Below are positions 35,712-43,980 of a stretch of 64,000 bases of DNA, one piece after another. Below the pieces are notes generated by a model. The model was not told where the DNA came from, did no database searches, and saw nothing but the letters and a program-made list of their open reading frames with translations. Location of the stretch: NCBI RefSeq assembly GCF_002209355.2, contig NZ_CP106855.1, positions 744,001 to 808,000 on the forward strand, read 5' to 3'. The position numbers and the translations under genes were made by a program. The first letter of the stretch is position 1. Each line of letters opens with the position of its first letter. This DNA comes from Bdellovibrio sp. SKB1291214 (GTDB lineage: Bacteria > Bdellovibrionota > Bdellovibrionia > Bdellovibrionales > Bdellovibrionaceae).

Positions 35712-36158
35712 CTATTTATAAGGCTCTACGCCCTCACCGGTAATTTCAAAGGATGCGTCACCGTACATTGATTTCTTGGTTACTAGTTTTAACGTGCCAT
35801 AAAGCCAAATTGGGCCTTGCATTGCTGGCACACCCTTTTTCATTTTCACATAAACCATTTGATTTGGCGGTGGAGCTGGAACGTGAATACATGCTTGAGA
35901 GCTTGGCACCAAAAGGAACTCGACAACCTGGCGCTGTTCGTCTTCCAAAGGGACCATGAAACCAGGAATACGGACTGTCTTACCATCTAAAGCCATCAGC
36001 TCCGCAGTCGACTTACCCGTGATGTAATCCATCTCACCTAAAAGCCGCCAATCCACCAAGGCTCCACCACGATCTGGGCCGTCAGCCATGCGCTGGTAAA
36101 CAGCCACACCGACAACCACCGCGATACATAGAATTCCTGGGAACAGCCACTTCTTCAT
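35712..36158 (-). CDS. DUF3299 exported/anchored protein of the Zrg-type cluster
   Basis: A 148-residue protein with an N-terminal hydrophobic helix (LFPGILCIAVVVGVAVY) and the family pattern DGKTVRIPGFMVPLEDEQRQVVEFLLVPSSQACIHVPAPPPNQMVYVKM. The C-I-H..PPPNQ stretch is diagnostic for DUF3299, a lipocalin-like or OB-like fold of unknown biochemical role that is often found with DUF2796 and a MacB-like transporter. It is probably the first gene of the unit, 99 bases from divergent hisS. Confidence 0.8.
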   Translation of the reverse strand: MKKWLFPGILCIAVVVGVAVYQRMADGPDRGGALVDWRLLGEMDYITGKSTAELMALDGKTVRIPGFMVPLEDEQRQVVEFLLVPSSQACIHVPAPPPNQMVYVKMKKGVPAMQGPIWLYGTLKLVTKKSMYGDASFEITGEGVEPYK

Positions 36159-36258
36159 ACTTTTAATTTACGTCTTACGCCCTCTCAAAAGCAATAGCTT
36201 TGCTTGGCTCCACCATGTCTGATATAACGGAAAACCTTGATACCAAGAGGTACTAATT

Positions 36259-37509
36259 ATGAGCGGAAAATTGCAAACGGTTCGTGGCACTCGTGATCTT
36301 CTTCCAGAGGACAATTTAGTCTTCCGTTTTGTCGAAGAATCAGCCTATCAGAAAGCAAAACTTTACGGATATGGCGAAATCGAAACTCCTATTTTTGAAT
36401 TTTCTGACGTTTTTCACCGCACTCTGGGGGAAACTTCCGACGTTGTCAGTAAAGAGACTTACGACTTTACAGATCGTGGCGGAGAAAGCCTCACTTTAAG
36501 ACCCGAGGGAACAGCGGGCGTGGCTCGCTCTTTTATCTCGGAAGGCATGAGTCAGTTGCTTCCTCTTAAATTTTATTATTCGGGCCCGATGTTTCGTTAT
36601 GAGAGGCCGCAAAAAGGCCGCTACCGCCAATTCTTCCAATTAGGCGCAGAGTGTCTAGGTTATGACACTCCCTTAGCGGACGTCGAGTGCATCGCGATGG
36701 CCTGGGATCTTCTAAAACAAATCGGCATTTCTGCAGAGTGCGTTCTTGAAATCAACACATTAGGTGATGCAGAAAGCCGCGCTGCTTACCGCGATGCTCT
36801 GGTCGCTTACTTCAAATCTCACGAAAGTGAATTGTCCGCTGACAGCAAGACTCGCTTAGAAAAAAATCCGCTGCGTATTTTGGATTCCAAAGACGAAGGC
36901 GATAAAAAATTAAATGCAAACGCTCCTAAGTTTGAAACTTATTTGAATGAAAACTCTAAAAATTTCTTCAAAAAGGTTTTGGCCGGTATCGAAAAATTAG
37001 GAATTCCTTATAAGTTGAATCCTCTTTTGGTGCGCGGACTTGATTATTATTGCCACACGGTTTTTGAATTCACGACTTCAAAACTGGGAGCACAGGGCAC
37101 TGTTTTGGCGGGCGGTCGTTATGACGGTTTAGTGGAAACAATGGGTGGCCCGAAAACTCCGGCTGTGGGTTGGGCTGCGGGAATTGATCGTCTGGCTGAT
37201 TTGACTCCGAAGGAACTTGCGGTCTCCAAAGAGGTTTTGATCGCAATCATCGGTGCTGACGAAGCTGGCGACGAAGAAAGCGTCAAACTCGCCCATGAAA
37301 TCCGTTCGCGCGGGTTGAAGGCTGAAAATTTCCTGTCTGGCAAAATGGGCAAGAAAATGCAAAAGGCCAACAACAAAGGCGCTCACTACGCGTTGATCTT
37401 AGGCGGCAACGAAGTGACGAACAATACTGTTACGGTCAAAAACTTCCAGAGTGGCGAACAAACAACAGTTTCCCGCTCTGAAATAGCCACCTTCGATTTT
37501 AAAATCTAA
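36259..37509 (+). CDS. hisS: Histidine--tRNA ligase
   Basis: Class II synthetase charging tRNA-His: N-terminus [12 protein letters not shown], motif 1 region [22 protein letters not shown], motif 2 [29 protein letters not shown], the HisA motifs [15 protein letters not shown] and [15 protein letters not shown], then the C-terminal anticodon-binding domain. 416 residues is normal. Monocistronic and divergent from the DUF3299 unit, with its own terminator. Confidence 0.97.
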   Translation: MSGKLQTVRGTRDLLPEDNLVFRFVEESAYQKAKLYGYGEIETPIFEFSDVFHRTLGETSDVVSKETYDFTDRGGESLTLRPEGTAGVARSFISEGMSQLLPLKFYYSGPMFRYERPQKGRYRQFFQLGAECLGYDTPLADVECIAMAWDLLKQIGISAECVLEINTLGDAESRAAYRDALVAYFKSHESELSADSKTRLEKNPLRILDSKDEGDKKLNANAPKFETYLNENSKNFFKKVLAGIEKLGIPYKLNPLLVRGLDYYCHTVFEFTTSKLGAQGTVLAGGRYDGLVETMGGPKTPAVGWAAGIDRLADLTPKELAVSKEVLIAIIGADEAGDEESVKLAHEIRSRGLKAENFLSGKMGKKMQKANNKGAHYALILGGNEVTNNTVTVKNFQSGEQTTVSRSEIATFDFKI

Positions 37510-37511
37510 AT

Positions 37512-37543
37512 AAAAAAAGGGCAGTTCCACTGCCCTTTTTTTA
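37512..37543. terminator. Bidirectional terminator between hisS and brnA
   Basis: A-run, GGGCAG (37519-37524), loop, CTGCCC (37530-37535), T-run; it touches the stop codon of the convergent brnA. Confidence 0.88.
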
Positions 37544-37783
37544 TGCTTTTTTCTTAAAGATTGCGGTTTCCAATTTTTTAAGACGATCTTCAAAACTGTC
37601 TTGATCGCTCATCGCTTTCGCCAGAAACCAATTCAGAAAAGTTTGATATCCCATTCCCTGTTTTTCGCCTTCAGACTCAAGCCATTCCAGCACCGCAGGA
37701 TCCAGACGAAAAGTTTTAATTACCTTCACCTGTTTCGAACTTTTCCCTTTTTTTGCCTTAGAAAAATCGTACTCTTTTTTCAT
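37541..37783 (-). CDS. brnA: BrnA-like antitoxin
   Basis: An 80-residue protein. After a basic N-terminus (YDFSKAKKGKSSKQVKVIK) comes the ribbon-helix-helix-like TFRLDPAVLEWLESEGEKQGMGYQTFLNWFL, as in BrnA antitoxins, which bind and neutralise the BrnT RNase and repress the operon. Its start overlaps the brnT stop by four bases, with toxin first as is usual for this family. Confidence 0.85.
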   Translation of the reverse strand: MKKEYDFSKAKKGKSSKQVKVIKTFRLDPAVLEWLESEGEKQGMGYQTFLNWFLAKAMSDQDSFEDRLKKLETAIFKKKA

Positions 37784-38073
37784 AATCTTCTCGCAAAATA
37801 TTGTTCATTTTCCTTCGAAGTCGCCTTACGGGCCGATATCACCCTTACGCGAATCCCCGGGGACTTTTCAACAAAGACGACGACTAAAGTTTTAAACTGA
37901 TCGGTCATGCCCAGTCGAATCCATCGATCCTCGTCATCCGAATGATCAGGGTCTGCAATCTCAAGGGCGCTGTCGTCTTTCCAAATCGTTACGGCTTCCG
38001 CAAATGAAATCCCATGTTTTTGGCGATTCATGGATGCTTTATGGTCATCCCATTCAAATTCGATCAGCTCCAT
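37780..38073 (-). CDS. brnT: BrnT-like ribonuclease toxin
   Basis: A 97-residue toxin of the RelE-like BrnT family: FEWDDHKASMNRQKHGISFAEAVTIW, then RWIRLGMTDQFKTLVVVFVEKSPGIRVRVISARKAT and a C-terminal EQYFARRL, matching the family end to end. The conserved K/H/R catalytic set (KHGISF; RVISARKAT) is complete, so it is probably active. The upstream palindrome (38089-38099) overlaps a -10-like TACAAT. No strong SD is visible, so the message may have a very short leader. Confidence 0.88.
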   Translation of the reverse strand: MELIEFEWDDHKASMNRQKHGISFAEAVTIWKDDSALEIADPDHSDDEDRWIRLGMTDQFKTLVVVFVEKSPGIRVRVISARKATSKENEQYFARRL

Positions 38074-38088
38074 ATTACTACACTGTTG

Positions 38089-38099
38089 TTACATTGTAA
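38089..38099 (-). promoter_or_regulatory. Candidate operator/promoter of the brnTA pair
   Basis: The perfect palindrome TTACAATGTAA (reverse strand) contains TACAAT, a good -10 element, and lies 16-26 bases before the brnT start. An operator overlapping the -10 fits autorepression by BrnA. Confidence 0.4.
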
Positions 38100-38119
38100 A
38101 ACTTCTTTGCTCATGCGTG

Positions 38120-38241
38120 CTAAGCATGCAAAATCAGGGGAGTAACAAGCTTAAAGGGGTGTACCATTAAAGGCCCTGCTCCATCGAAACTCGGAAGACG
38201 CCATTTGATGATATCGCAACAACAGGGCTTTTAAGGCTTAG
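38120..38241 (+). promoter_or_regulatory. Structured leader region before the small exported protein gene
   Basis: TTAAAGGCCCTG (38168-38179) pairs with CAGGGCTTTTAA (38223-38234), and CTAAGC (38120-38125) with GCTTAG (38236-38241), enclosing about 45 bases. A candidate -35 TTGACG (38247-38252) lies just downstream, so this may be DNA upstream of the promoter rather than a leader. No riboswitch class recognised. Confidence 0.3.
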
Positions 38242-38297
38242 TAATTTGACGGCTCCTTTCTCCTTTGTTAATCAGTACGGCAAAAGGGAGACCTCAT

Positions 38298-38672
38298 ATG
38301 AAAAAATCAATTCTTGGTACAATTGCAACGTTGTTGGTAACAAGCTCAGCATTCGCCACTTCTCCACTGAAAATTGAATGCCGTAACTCAGATTCAAAAA
38401 GCCAATTCCTTTTCAACATCACAGCCGAAGTATCTGCCGCAAACCAACTGACTCAAGTGACAGTCGTTTCTGGATATCACGGCCAAGTTTGGACTTCACA
38501 CCACGAATCCATCACTGAACAGGATGGCAAATTCATCTTCAACCAAACTGACAGCTTGAAAGTCGAAGCCGGCCTTTTAGAACAAGCCCTTCGCTCCAAC
38601 ACTCAAGTTCAATTCCCAGCCATCTTGATTAATTCAAATAGCTACACACCATTGACGTGCGTTTCTAAATAA
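38298..38672 (+). CDS. Small exported protein of unknown function
   Basis: A 124-residue protein with signal peptide (MKKSILGTIATLLVTSSAFA), beta-rich mature sequence, and two cysteines (IECRN near the start, LTCVSK at the end) that could close one disulfide. GGGAG lies about 9 bases before ATG 38298. Followed by a perfect terminator. The overall size and layout resemble YebY/DUF-type small periplasmic proteins, but I do not recognise a family. Confidence 0.75.
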   Translation: MKKSILGTIATLLVTSSAFATSPLKIECRNSDSKSQFLFNITAEVSAANQLTQVTVVSGYHGQVWTSHHESITEQDGKFIFNQTDSLKVEAGLLEQALRSNTQVQFPAILINSNSYTPLTCVSK

Positions 38673-38691
38673 AAAAACAGCATTCAAAAAT

Positions 38692-38722
38692 AAAAAAGCG
38701 AACCTAATAGGTTCGCTTTTTT
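38692..38722. terminator. Terminator after the small exported protein
   Basis: AAAAAAGCGAACC (38692-38704), short loop, GGTTCGC followed by T-run. Confidence 0.9.
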
Positions 38723-38739
38723 TATATATCAACTCCCCG

Positions 38740-38922
38740 ATCCCGTCCCCGATTCCATCCCACCGCAGAACAGAAACGGTCAACACGGTTCGAGTGCACA
38801 AAAAGCTTTAGCTTTTTTGAGGCGCAGCCCATGCGGAGGTTCGGGACTGCCACGTAGGCGTACTCCAAGTACGCCGAAGAGCAAGGCCCGAGCCGACAAC
38901 GCAGCAACCGAGCCGTTTCCCC
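38740..38922. repeat. Intergenic repeat-like segment downstream of lgt
   Basis: It contains AAAAAGCTTTAGCTTTTT (38800-38817), GGCGTACT-cc-AAGTACGCC hairpin (38858-38876) and several CCGAGCC-type copies, with no ORF supported by an SD. The CGTACT..AAGTACG palindrome and flanking GAGGCG/GAGCAAGG resemble the core at 1160-1210. Confidence 0.45.
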
Positions 38923-39993
38923 CTATTTGCGGTTTAGGCGAATCGAGTGGCCTCGACCCCATCCAGGGATTTTAAGAGAGCCAGCTCTGCTCCAGATGAA
39001 CATCATCAAAAGACCCACGCACAACATTGCAATCGACAGCCACTGACCACGAGTCAGACCAAACAATTGGAAACCGATTTGCACGTCGGGCATTCGGAAA
39101 TGTTCGTCAGCGATACGCACTACTGCGTAAAGCATGATAAATACAGAAGCGATGAATCCTGGTTTACGTGGTTTTCTCCATAGGAAGAATAGCACCAAGA
39201 AAATGAACAAACCCTCTCCCACTGCCGCAAAAAGTTGCGAGGGATAACGAGGTGTCAACAATGGTTCGATGGCCGCTTTCACAGCAGTGTTGCCGTCCTG
39301 AATAGACAGAATAACTTTGTGAAGAGTTGCATAGACTTGCTCACGAGCGCCTTGGTCCATATTGAATTTACCAACAAGTTCCAACCACTGCTCGCGAGTC
39401 ATTCCGCCGACACCACCGATTTTATCCACCACATTTCCAAGGTCAGGCAAACGGCTGAATTCTTGAGAAGGCCACAATTCGATATCTTGAGGGAATTTTA
39501 CTGCCAAAGGGAATGAAGGATCACAAGCGCGACCCACCAGCTCGCCATTGATGAAATTCGCGATACGGCCAAAAAAGACACCGACAGGGCCCGCAACCGC
39601 GACAAGGTCAAACAGGTAAGTTGCGTTCACAGAGTACTTTCTTGCGTACAACAGGCAGGCAACAACGATACCGATGATACCTCCATGACTCGCCATGCCA
39701 CCCTCGTTAACAGCCAACACTCCCCAATATGGGAAGCTGCTTTTGAATTTCCAAATCAGATCCGGGCCATAAAAGAAAACGTAACCCAAACGACCGCCCA
39801 CCAAAGTACCAATGGCGCCATAAGTGATGAAATCGCCTACCATCTGAACAGTCAGGCCCGAGCGTTGGCGCGTTGCCAACCATTTGATTAACAAGTAGGC
39901 ACAGATAAAGCCCATCATGTAAGAGAGGCCGTACCAGCGAACTCCGAAGTCACCAGAAATTCTTAACGCAAAGGGATCAAAATCGTGAACCAC
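38923..39993 (-). CDS. lgt: Prolipoprotein diacylglyceryl transferase
   Basis: Inner-membrane enzyme that attaches diacylglycerol to the lipobox cysteine of lipoprotein precursors (several of which are encoded here). Multiple helices, the arginine motif TLVGGRLGYVFFYGPDL, MASHGGIIG with the catalytic-type His, and the Lgt signature GRIANFINGELVGR are present. At 356 residues it is about 60 longer than usual because of a hydrophilic insert between the signature and the last helices (about residues 175-230, FSRLPDLGNVVDKIGG onward). It starts at GTG 39993, with AAGG eight bases upstream. Confidence 0.95.
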   Translation of the reverse strand: MVHDFDPFALRISGDFGVRWYGLSYMMGFICAYLLIKWLATRQRSGLTVQMVGDFITYGAIGTLVGGRLGYVFFYGPDLIWKFKSSFPYWGVLAVNEGGMASHGGIIGIVVACLLYARKYSVNATYLFDLVAVAGPVGVFFGRIANFINGELVGRACDPSFPLAVKFPQDIELWPSQEFSRLPDLGNVVDKIGGVGGMTREQWLELVGKFNMDQGAREQVYATLHKVILSIQDGNTAVKAAIEPLLTPRYPSQLFAAVGEGLFIFLVLFFLWRKPRKPGFIASVFIMLYAVVRIADEHFRMPDVQIGFQLFGLTRGQWLSIAMLCVGLLMMFIWSRAGSLKIPGWGRGHSIRLNRK

Positions 39994-40006
39994 TGTTCAT
40001 CCTTCT

Positions 40007-40052
40007 ATGAGACGTTTTTTCGTCTCATATTTGTGTCTCATCCTGTGTCTCA
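40007..40052. promoter_or_regulatory. Hairpin plus repeated GTCTCA motif between lgt and a barrel gene
   Basis: ATGAGACG-T6-CGTCTCAT (40007-40028) is a perfect hairpin. GTCTCA then recurs at 40022, 40035 and 40047 (13- and 12-base steps). Position between divergent starts suggests an operator. The 9-mer ATGAGACAC recurs upstream of the kinase-like gene (42449-42457). Confidence 0.4.
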
Positions 40053-40100
40053 ACAGGGAAAATTTTAGACTCGATCCTAATAAAGCGAGAAAATAGGGTC

Positions 40101-40868
40101 ATGTCCAGATTTTCATATTTACTTCTGTTATGCATTATCGCCTTTTCTCTCGAATCTGTTGCGCAGACAGCCTCGAAATGGAGTAGTGGTTTTGATTTCA
40201 CTCAACGGGCGGCAAAACGGGAACAAGGTCGCTGGTCGCTGACGGATTGGCTGGCGATCAAAGACAAGAATCGAATGATGGATCAGTGGCTTTCGATGAA
40301 CAGCCCTTCTCCGTATGAGCTGATGTTGAGCGGAAGCTACCTGTCGTACGACAAGCACGTTGCGGACGGTACCACACTAGACACCGCACACTCGAATATT
40401 CTGACAGAGTTCGCAGCCTATGCCCAATTTGTCGGTGTGGGCGCAGAATATTCCAATAACACGAATGAAAATTACTCTGACTTAGCAGGGCTATTTAATT
40501 TACGTCTGCTAGGAAACTCGCTGCAAAACACGGGCTTTACTTTGTCCTATGGTTTGCGCACACGCGAAATGACCGGCACCTCTGCAACCACATTGCGCCA
40601 ACAATTTGGCCAAGCTGATTTGCAGCTGTATCTTACAAAATATTTTGGATTGGATTTAAAATATCGCTATTTCCTCCCCGTCACCAATGATGTTTTAGGC
40701 GACGTCAAAGAGGATCTCACGGAGGCAGGCTTGTTTATAGACTTCAAGGCCCTGCGAATCTTCGGAGCCTGGTACAAGGAGAACCAGAAAATAAAATCCC
40801 CAGGTGCGACGGATGAAGTACATACCGATCGCACGGGGATTAGGTCAGGAATTAAACTTTTCTTTTAG
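40101..40868 (+). CDS. Predicted outer-membrane or periplasmic beta-rich protein
   Basis: Signal peptide (MSRFSYLLLLCIIAFSLESVAQ), then strand-rich sequence with alternating residues (YELMLSGSYLSYDKHV, NTGFTLSYGLRTREMTG, YFGLDLKYRYFLP) ending in the aromatic pair FF, characteristic of outer-membrane barrels. About 12 strands would fit. No family recognised. The stop overlaps the convergent kinase-like gene by four bases. Confidence 0.7.
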   Translation: MSRFSYLLLLCIIAFSLESVAQTASKWSSGFDFTQRAAKREQGRWSLTDWLAIKDKNRMMDQWLSMNSPSPYELMLSGSYLSYDKHVADGTTLDTAHSNILTEFAAYAQFVGVGAEYSNNTNENYSDLAGLFNLRLLGNSLQNTGFTLSYGLRTREMTGTSATTLRQQFGQADLQLYLTKYFGLDLKYRYFLPVTNDVLGDVKEDLTEAGLFIDFKALRIFGAWYKENQKIKSPGATDEVHTDRTGIRSGIKLFF

Positions 40869-42412
40869 TGAAAGACACTCCGGCATGCCATTGCCGATCC
40901 AGAAATTCCTTTTGAATTAAGCATACTCAACAAACTTTCAATCTTCTTTGGAACCATCTGTGGGTTCGCTTGCTTGACTCGTAAAGCGTATTGATTGAGC
41001 GCAGCCAACAGACGTTTTTTAATTCCACCGTCGGAAGCAGTCTCAATCGAATGAAAAACATATTCAAAACTATAGACATTATTTAACAAGTTATCGAAAT
41101 GTCCTTTTTCAATACCTTCGGCAATACCCTGCCACATAAAGCTATTTAATTTTGAATCAGGAATAGTATCTCCCGAACGAAGAATATCAAAGCGAAGGCC
41201 GTACAGAATTTCTGCCGAGATTTCTCTTCGAATAATATCCACTACCCCAGCCGATGGCTTTTCTAATTTTAACAGGTCACGCAATACGGTCACCAGGAGC
41301 TGGGAGTTCACGGCTTGAAGAGATTTAAGCAATTCTTCCGGATAAGCGGCTACGATTTTACTTAAGCCCGTGGTTTGACCATTGCTTGCAAGCCCCGCCA
41401 TTATTTGCACCAAGTACATTCTTGTATTCGGAGAGTATGTCTTCCAATCTTGAATGACAATATCAAAGGAACGTGACTCGCCTGCAACCATTTGCTTCAA
41501 TCCCTCGATAGGATCTGTCGAAGCATATTCACCCAAAGCTTTTTGGAACAGCTGTAAATCCAATATATTTCCATTTTCAATGGGCATTACAAAAGGAAGC
41601 TTCGCAGATTGACGAACCACAGTCCGATCCTCTGAAACTTCCTTGGCACTACCAATTTCAGCCTGCACATTGCTGATATTATTCATAAAGCGATCGACTT
41701 TTTCTTTTGACAACACAGCCAAGAGATCTTTACGAAGCTTTTTCTTATCCAAATGAGTAAAACTACCTTTGAGATGACTTGAAATTTTATAAAGGCCTGC
41801 ACCCTTGATTTCAACTTCTGCATCATAGAAAGCGAGTGAATTATCAATCGCGACAAGTCGGCCATCCCGCCCTGTTACAATATTATGATTGCCGTGAATA
41901 TCGCGATCAAAATTTACCACAAGACCATCAAACCATTTTAAATCATACGCTCGGACTGTTTGCACTTCTCCCAACCTCTGCCGTTCGCTGGAAGCCGCTG
42001 GGTAAAACAGTTGCAAGCTATAGTCTTGTTGACCCATTTTTCGAGTCACTGTCAAAGGAACCATGTTCAAACCTAAAGCGCGATCTACCACATAGGCTGC
42101 ACGCTCGTTTGCCGCAGATTCTGGATTTTCTGACATAGCGGGCTTTAATACTGCAACGACATTATTTTCAAAGAATGCGACCCACGATTCAGTCATCCCG
42201 CCGCCAAGAGGCTTGATGTATCTGATAGGACTTGTTTGAAGAACTTTCTCCAGCTGCCCTTCAAATTGCGCAGCTTCAGCTCCATGCCCACTCTCTAAAA
42301 GATTCCAAAGAACACCCTGAGGGTTATCCACTGACGAGGGCAACGCCCACGTCGGAAGCGCCACGAGCATTGGAAGCAAAAATGAAAGCGATGACCGCAA
42401 CAAAGAATTCAT
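40865..42412 (-). CDS. Exported kinase-like (FAM20C/PI3-4-kinase-fold) protein
   Basis: ATG 42412 opens a signal peptide (MNSLLRSSLSFLLPMLVALPTWA); the frame runs 15 codons further to a GTG without an SD. Residues about 60-210 carry the marks of an atypical kinase: a lysine in NVVAVLKPAM, a glutamate in NERAAYVVDRALGLNMVP, the catalytic-loop-like VNFDRDIHGNHNI and the metal-binding-like AIDNSLAF. The helical C-terminal half (residues about 250-515) is unassigned. FAM20C-like secreted kinases and PI3/4-kinases share the D-R/D-x-H-x-x-N pattern. Being exported, it would need an ATP source outside the cytoplasm, such as the prey. The kinase assignment is inferred. Confidence 0.55.
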   Translation of the reverse strand: MNSLLRSSLSFLLPMLVALPTWALPSSVDNPQGVLWNLLESGHGAEAAQFEGQLEKVLQTSPIRYIKPLGGGMTESWVAFFENNVVAVLKPAMSENPESAANERAAYVVDRALGLNMVPLTVTRKMGQQDYSLQLFYPAASSERQRLGEVQTVRAYDLKWFDGLVVNFDRDIHGNHNIVTGRDGRLVAIDNSLAFYDAEVEIKGAGLYKISSHLKGSFTHLDKKKLRKDLLAVLSKEKVDRFMNNISNVQAEIGSAKEVSEDRTVVRQSAKLPFVMPIENGNILDLQLFQKALGEYASTDPIEGLKQMVAGESRSFDIVIQDWKTYSPNTRMYLVQIMAGLASNGQTTGLSKIVAAYPEELLKSLQAVNSQLLVTVLRDLLKLEKPSAGVVDIIRREISAEILYGLRFDILRSGDTIPDSKLNSFMWQGIAEGIEKGHFDNLLNNVYSFEYVFHSIETASDGGIKKRLLAALNQYALRVKQANPQMVPKKIESLLSMLNSKGISGSAMACRSVFH

Positions 42413-42553
42413 GCGGCTATCTATTGCAATCCATGCCAATGTCCCGTTATGAGACACTGGCGTTTCAGATCATTTTTAGGCTTATTGATCCCTCTTCAAC
42501 GATGCCACTGTTAGAAATATGTGATCAGTTTGCCAAAAATGCGCACCGCTCAT

Positions 42554-43249
42554 TTATTTCAAGGACTGAAAAGCACCTTCGCCAGTAATGAAATAACTTT
42601 GTGTAGATTCGATATGAGTGACTGTCGAATCCAATGTCCACTGCACATTCATTTGCATCGCTGCCACAGGATTATTCGTTGTTCCAATATTGGTGACTGC
42701 TGGAATATTTGCTATCACAGAGAAATCGAATCCCCACGCCACTGTTAAGCTTGCCGGAATCACTTGAGCATTTGTAATGTATTGGCCAACCCCATTCAAA
42801 TTTCCATTCGGTGTGTACATCACGCGGTAAGTGAAATCCACAACCGTCATATCAAAACCATTTTTGTATTGAACGTTGTAGGTTTTGTATTTCGGGGCAC
42901 TCCACCCTTGCAGGTCCGTCCAGCATTTCACCCCCACAGGCAAGGCATTGGCTGTATCAAATTTTGTGTTAATCGCAGGTTTACCGGCCTCGATGATTTT
43001 CCAAATCTCTTTGCCGATGTTGATGATTTGTTCTGGCGAAATCATATCCGCCGCCGCAGTGGGAGCTGCTTGTGACAGAGTTGTGCAATCAGACGCGACT
43101 TGAAATGTTGACGGGGGAATTTGTTCCGTCACTTCTTTGACGGTGATGTTTTTTATTTTGTAGTAATCTTGGTTGTGCGGATTTGTTTGCGCGTAAGAGT
43201 GTGAAGTAACGACAGCAGAAAGAGCGATGATTGCAAGAACACGAATCAT
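42554..43249 (-). CDS. Exported protein of unknown function
   Basis: A 231-residue protein with signal peptide (MIRVLAIIALSAVVTSHSYA) and GGGGAGG five bases before the ATG. The mature part contains two cysteines (ASDCTTL, VKCWTDL) and a beta-rich body in which VQYKNGFDMTVVDFTYRVMYTPNG and VNVQWTLDSTV-like strands alternate. It could be a periplasmic or outer-membrane-associated beta-sandwich. No family recognised. Confidence 0.7.
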   Translation of the reverse strand: MIRVLAIIALSAVVTSHSYAQTNPHNQDYYKIKNITVKEVTEQIPPSTFQVASDCTTLSQAAPTAAADMISPEQIINIGKEIWKIIEAGKPAINTKFDTANALPVGVKCWTDLQGWSAPKYKTYNVQYKNGFDMTVVDFTYRVMYTPNGNLNGVGQYITNAQVIPASLTVAWGFDFSVIANIPAVTNIGTTNNPVAAMQMNVQWTLDSTVTHIESTQSYFITGEGAFQSLK

Positions 43250-43312
43250 GAAAACCTCCCCTATTGTGGAAAGATTTCTATCAAGAGACGCTTGTCAGAA
43301 TCAAGTTGGGAT

Positions 43313-43894
43313 TTACCAAGTTTTGCTAAGGGCAAGCGACGGAAACATCCATGTCTTTGTATTACTTTCAGAAGTCTCCGTGCCATCGACGGTTTTCTTG
43401 CTGTAAGACGCTGAATAGTAGTTAATGGCAACCCCGATATGGAATCCGGATTTCACTTCCGGCATTAAGCCAAACGAAACAAGATAGCTTGTGCCATTCC
43501 ATGACTCAGTTTTATCCGTCACAACATTTTTAAAAGATGCTTTAGACAGGACGTTAAAAACGGCCGTCATGCTGAACACTTGATTTTTACCGAAGTAATA
43601 TCTGATTGCCGGACCAGTGTCCGAACTTTGGAACGAAGTCGATTCGTTACTGCCTGATGCGTTGGATGTGCCGGCCATGTTCACACCTAAGTAACTCCAA
43701 CCTGCCCACCATTTTTTTCCGAAGTCTAAATATCCAGCGACGTTATAGAAGTACTTTGTGGCGTCATCTTTGACGTCAGTGGCACCGGTCTTCTCGGTAA
43801 TATAAGTTCCTGAGACTTCAAACATGAAGTCAGCGCGGGCCGCTGGCGACAGCGCAAGAAGGATCAGAATGATAGAGAGAATTCTCGGTTGCAT
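43313..43894 (-). CDS. Predicted small outer-membrane beta-barrel
   Basis: A 193-residue protein with signal peptide (MQPRILSIILILLALSPAARA), about eight amphipathic strands (YFYNVAGYLDFGKKWWAGWSYLGV, FHIGVAINYYSASYSKK) and a C-terminal tryptophan. It resembles OmpW/OmpX-sized barrels, but the family motifs are not clear. No SD stronger than AGAATG is visible, so the start is less certain. It is downstream of the RsmB-like unit on the same strand. Confidence 0.7.
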   Translation of the reverse strand: MQPRILSIILILLALSPAARADFMFEVSGTYITEKTGATDVKDDATKYFYNVAGYLDFGKKWWAGWSYLGVNMAGTSNASGSNESTSFQSSDTGPAIRYYFGKNQVFSMTAVFNVLSKASFKNVVTDKTESWNGTSYLVSFGLMPEVKSGFHIGVAINYYSASYSKKTVDGTETSESNTKTWMFPSLALSKTW

Positions 43895-43980
43895 ATCATT
43901 CTGATCGGATTGTTCAAATCTTGACTGAATTTATTTAGCAGTCTGAATCAGCCTTGTAATTATCAAGGCTGTTGGTCTGG

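Noticed and set aside
38700-38922. Possible rRNA or tRNA fragment suggested by GC-rich repeats downstream of lgt
   Set aside because: No cloverleaf or rRNA signature is present; the palindromes fit an intergenic repeat better.
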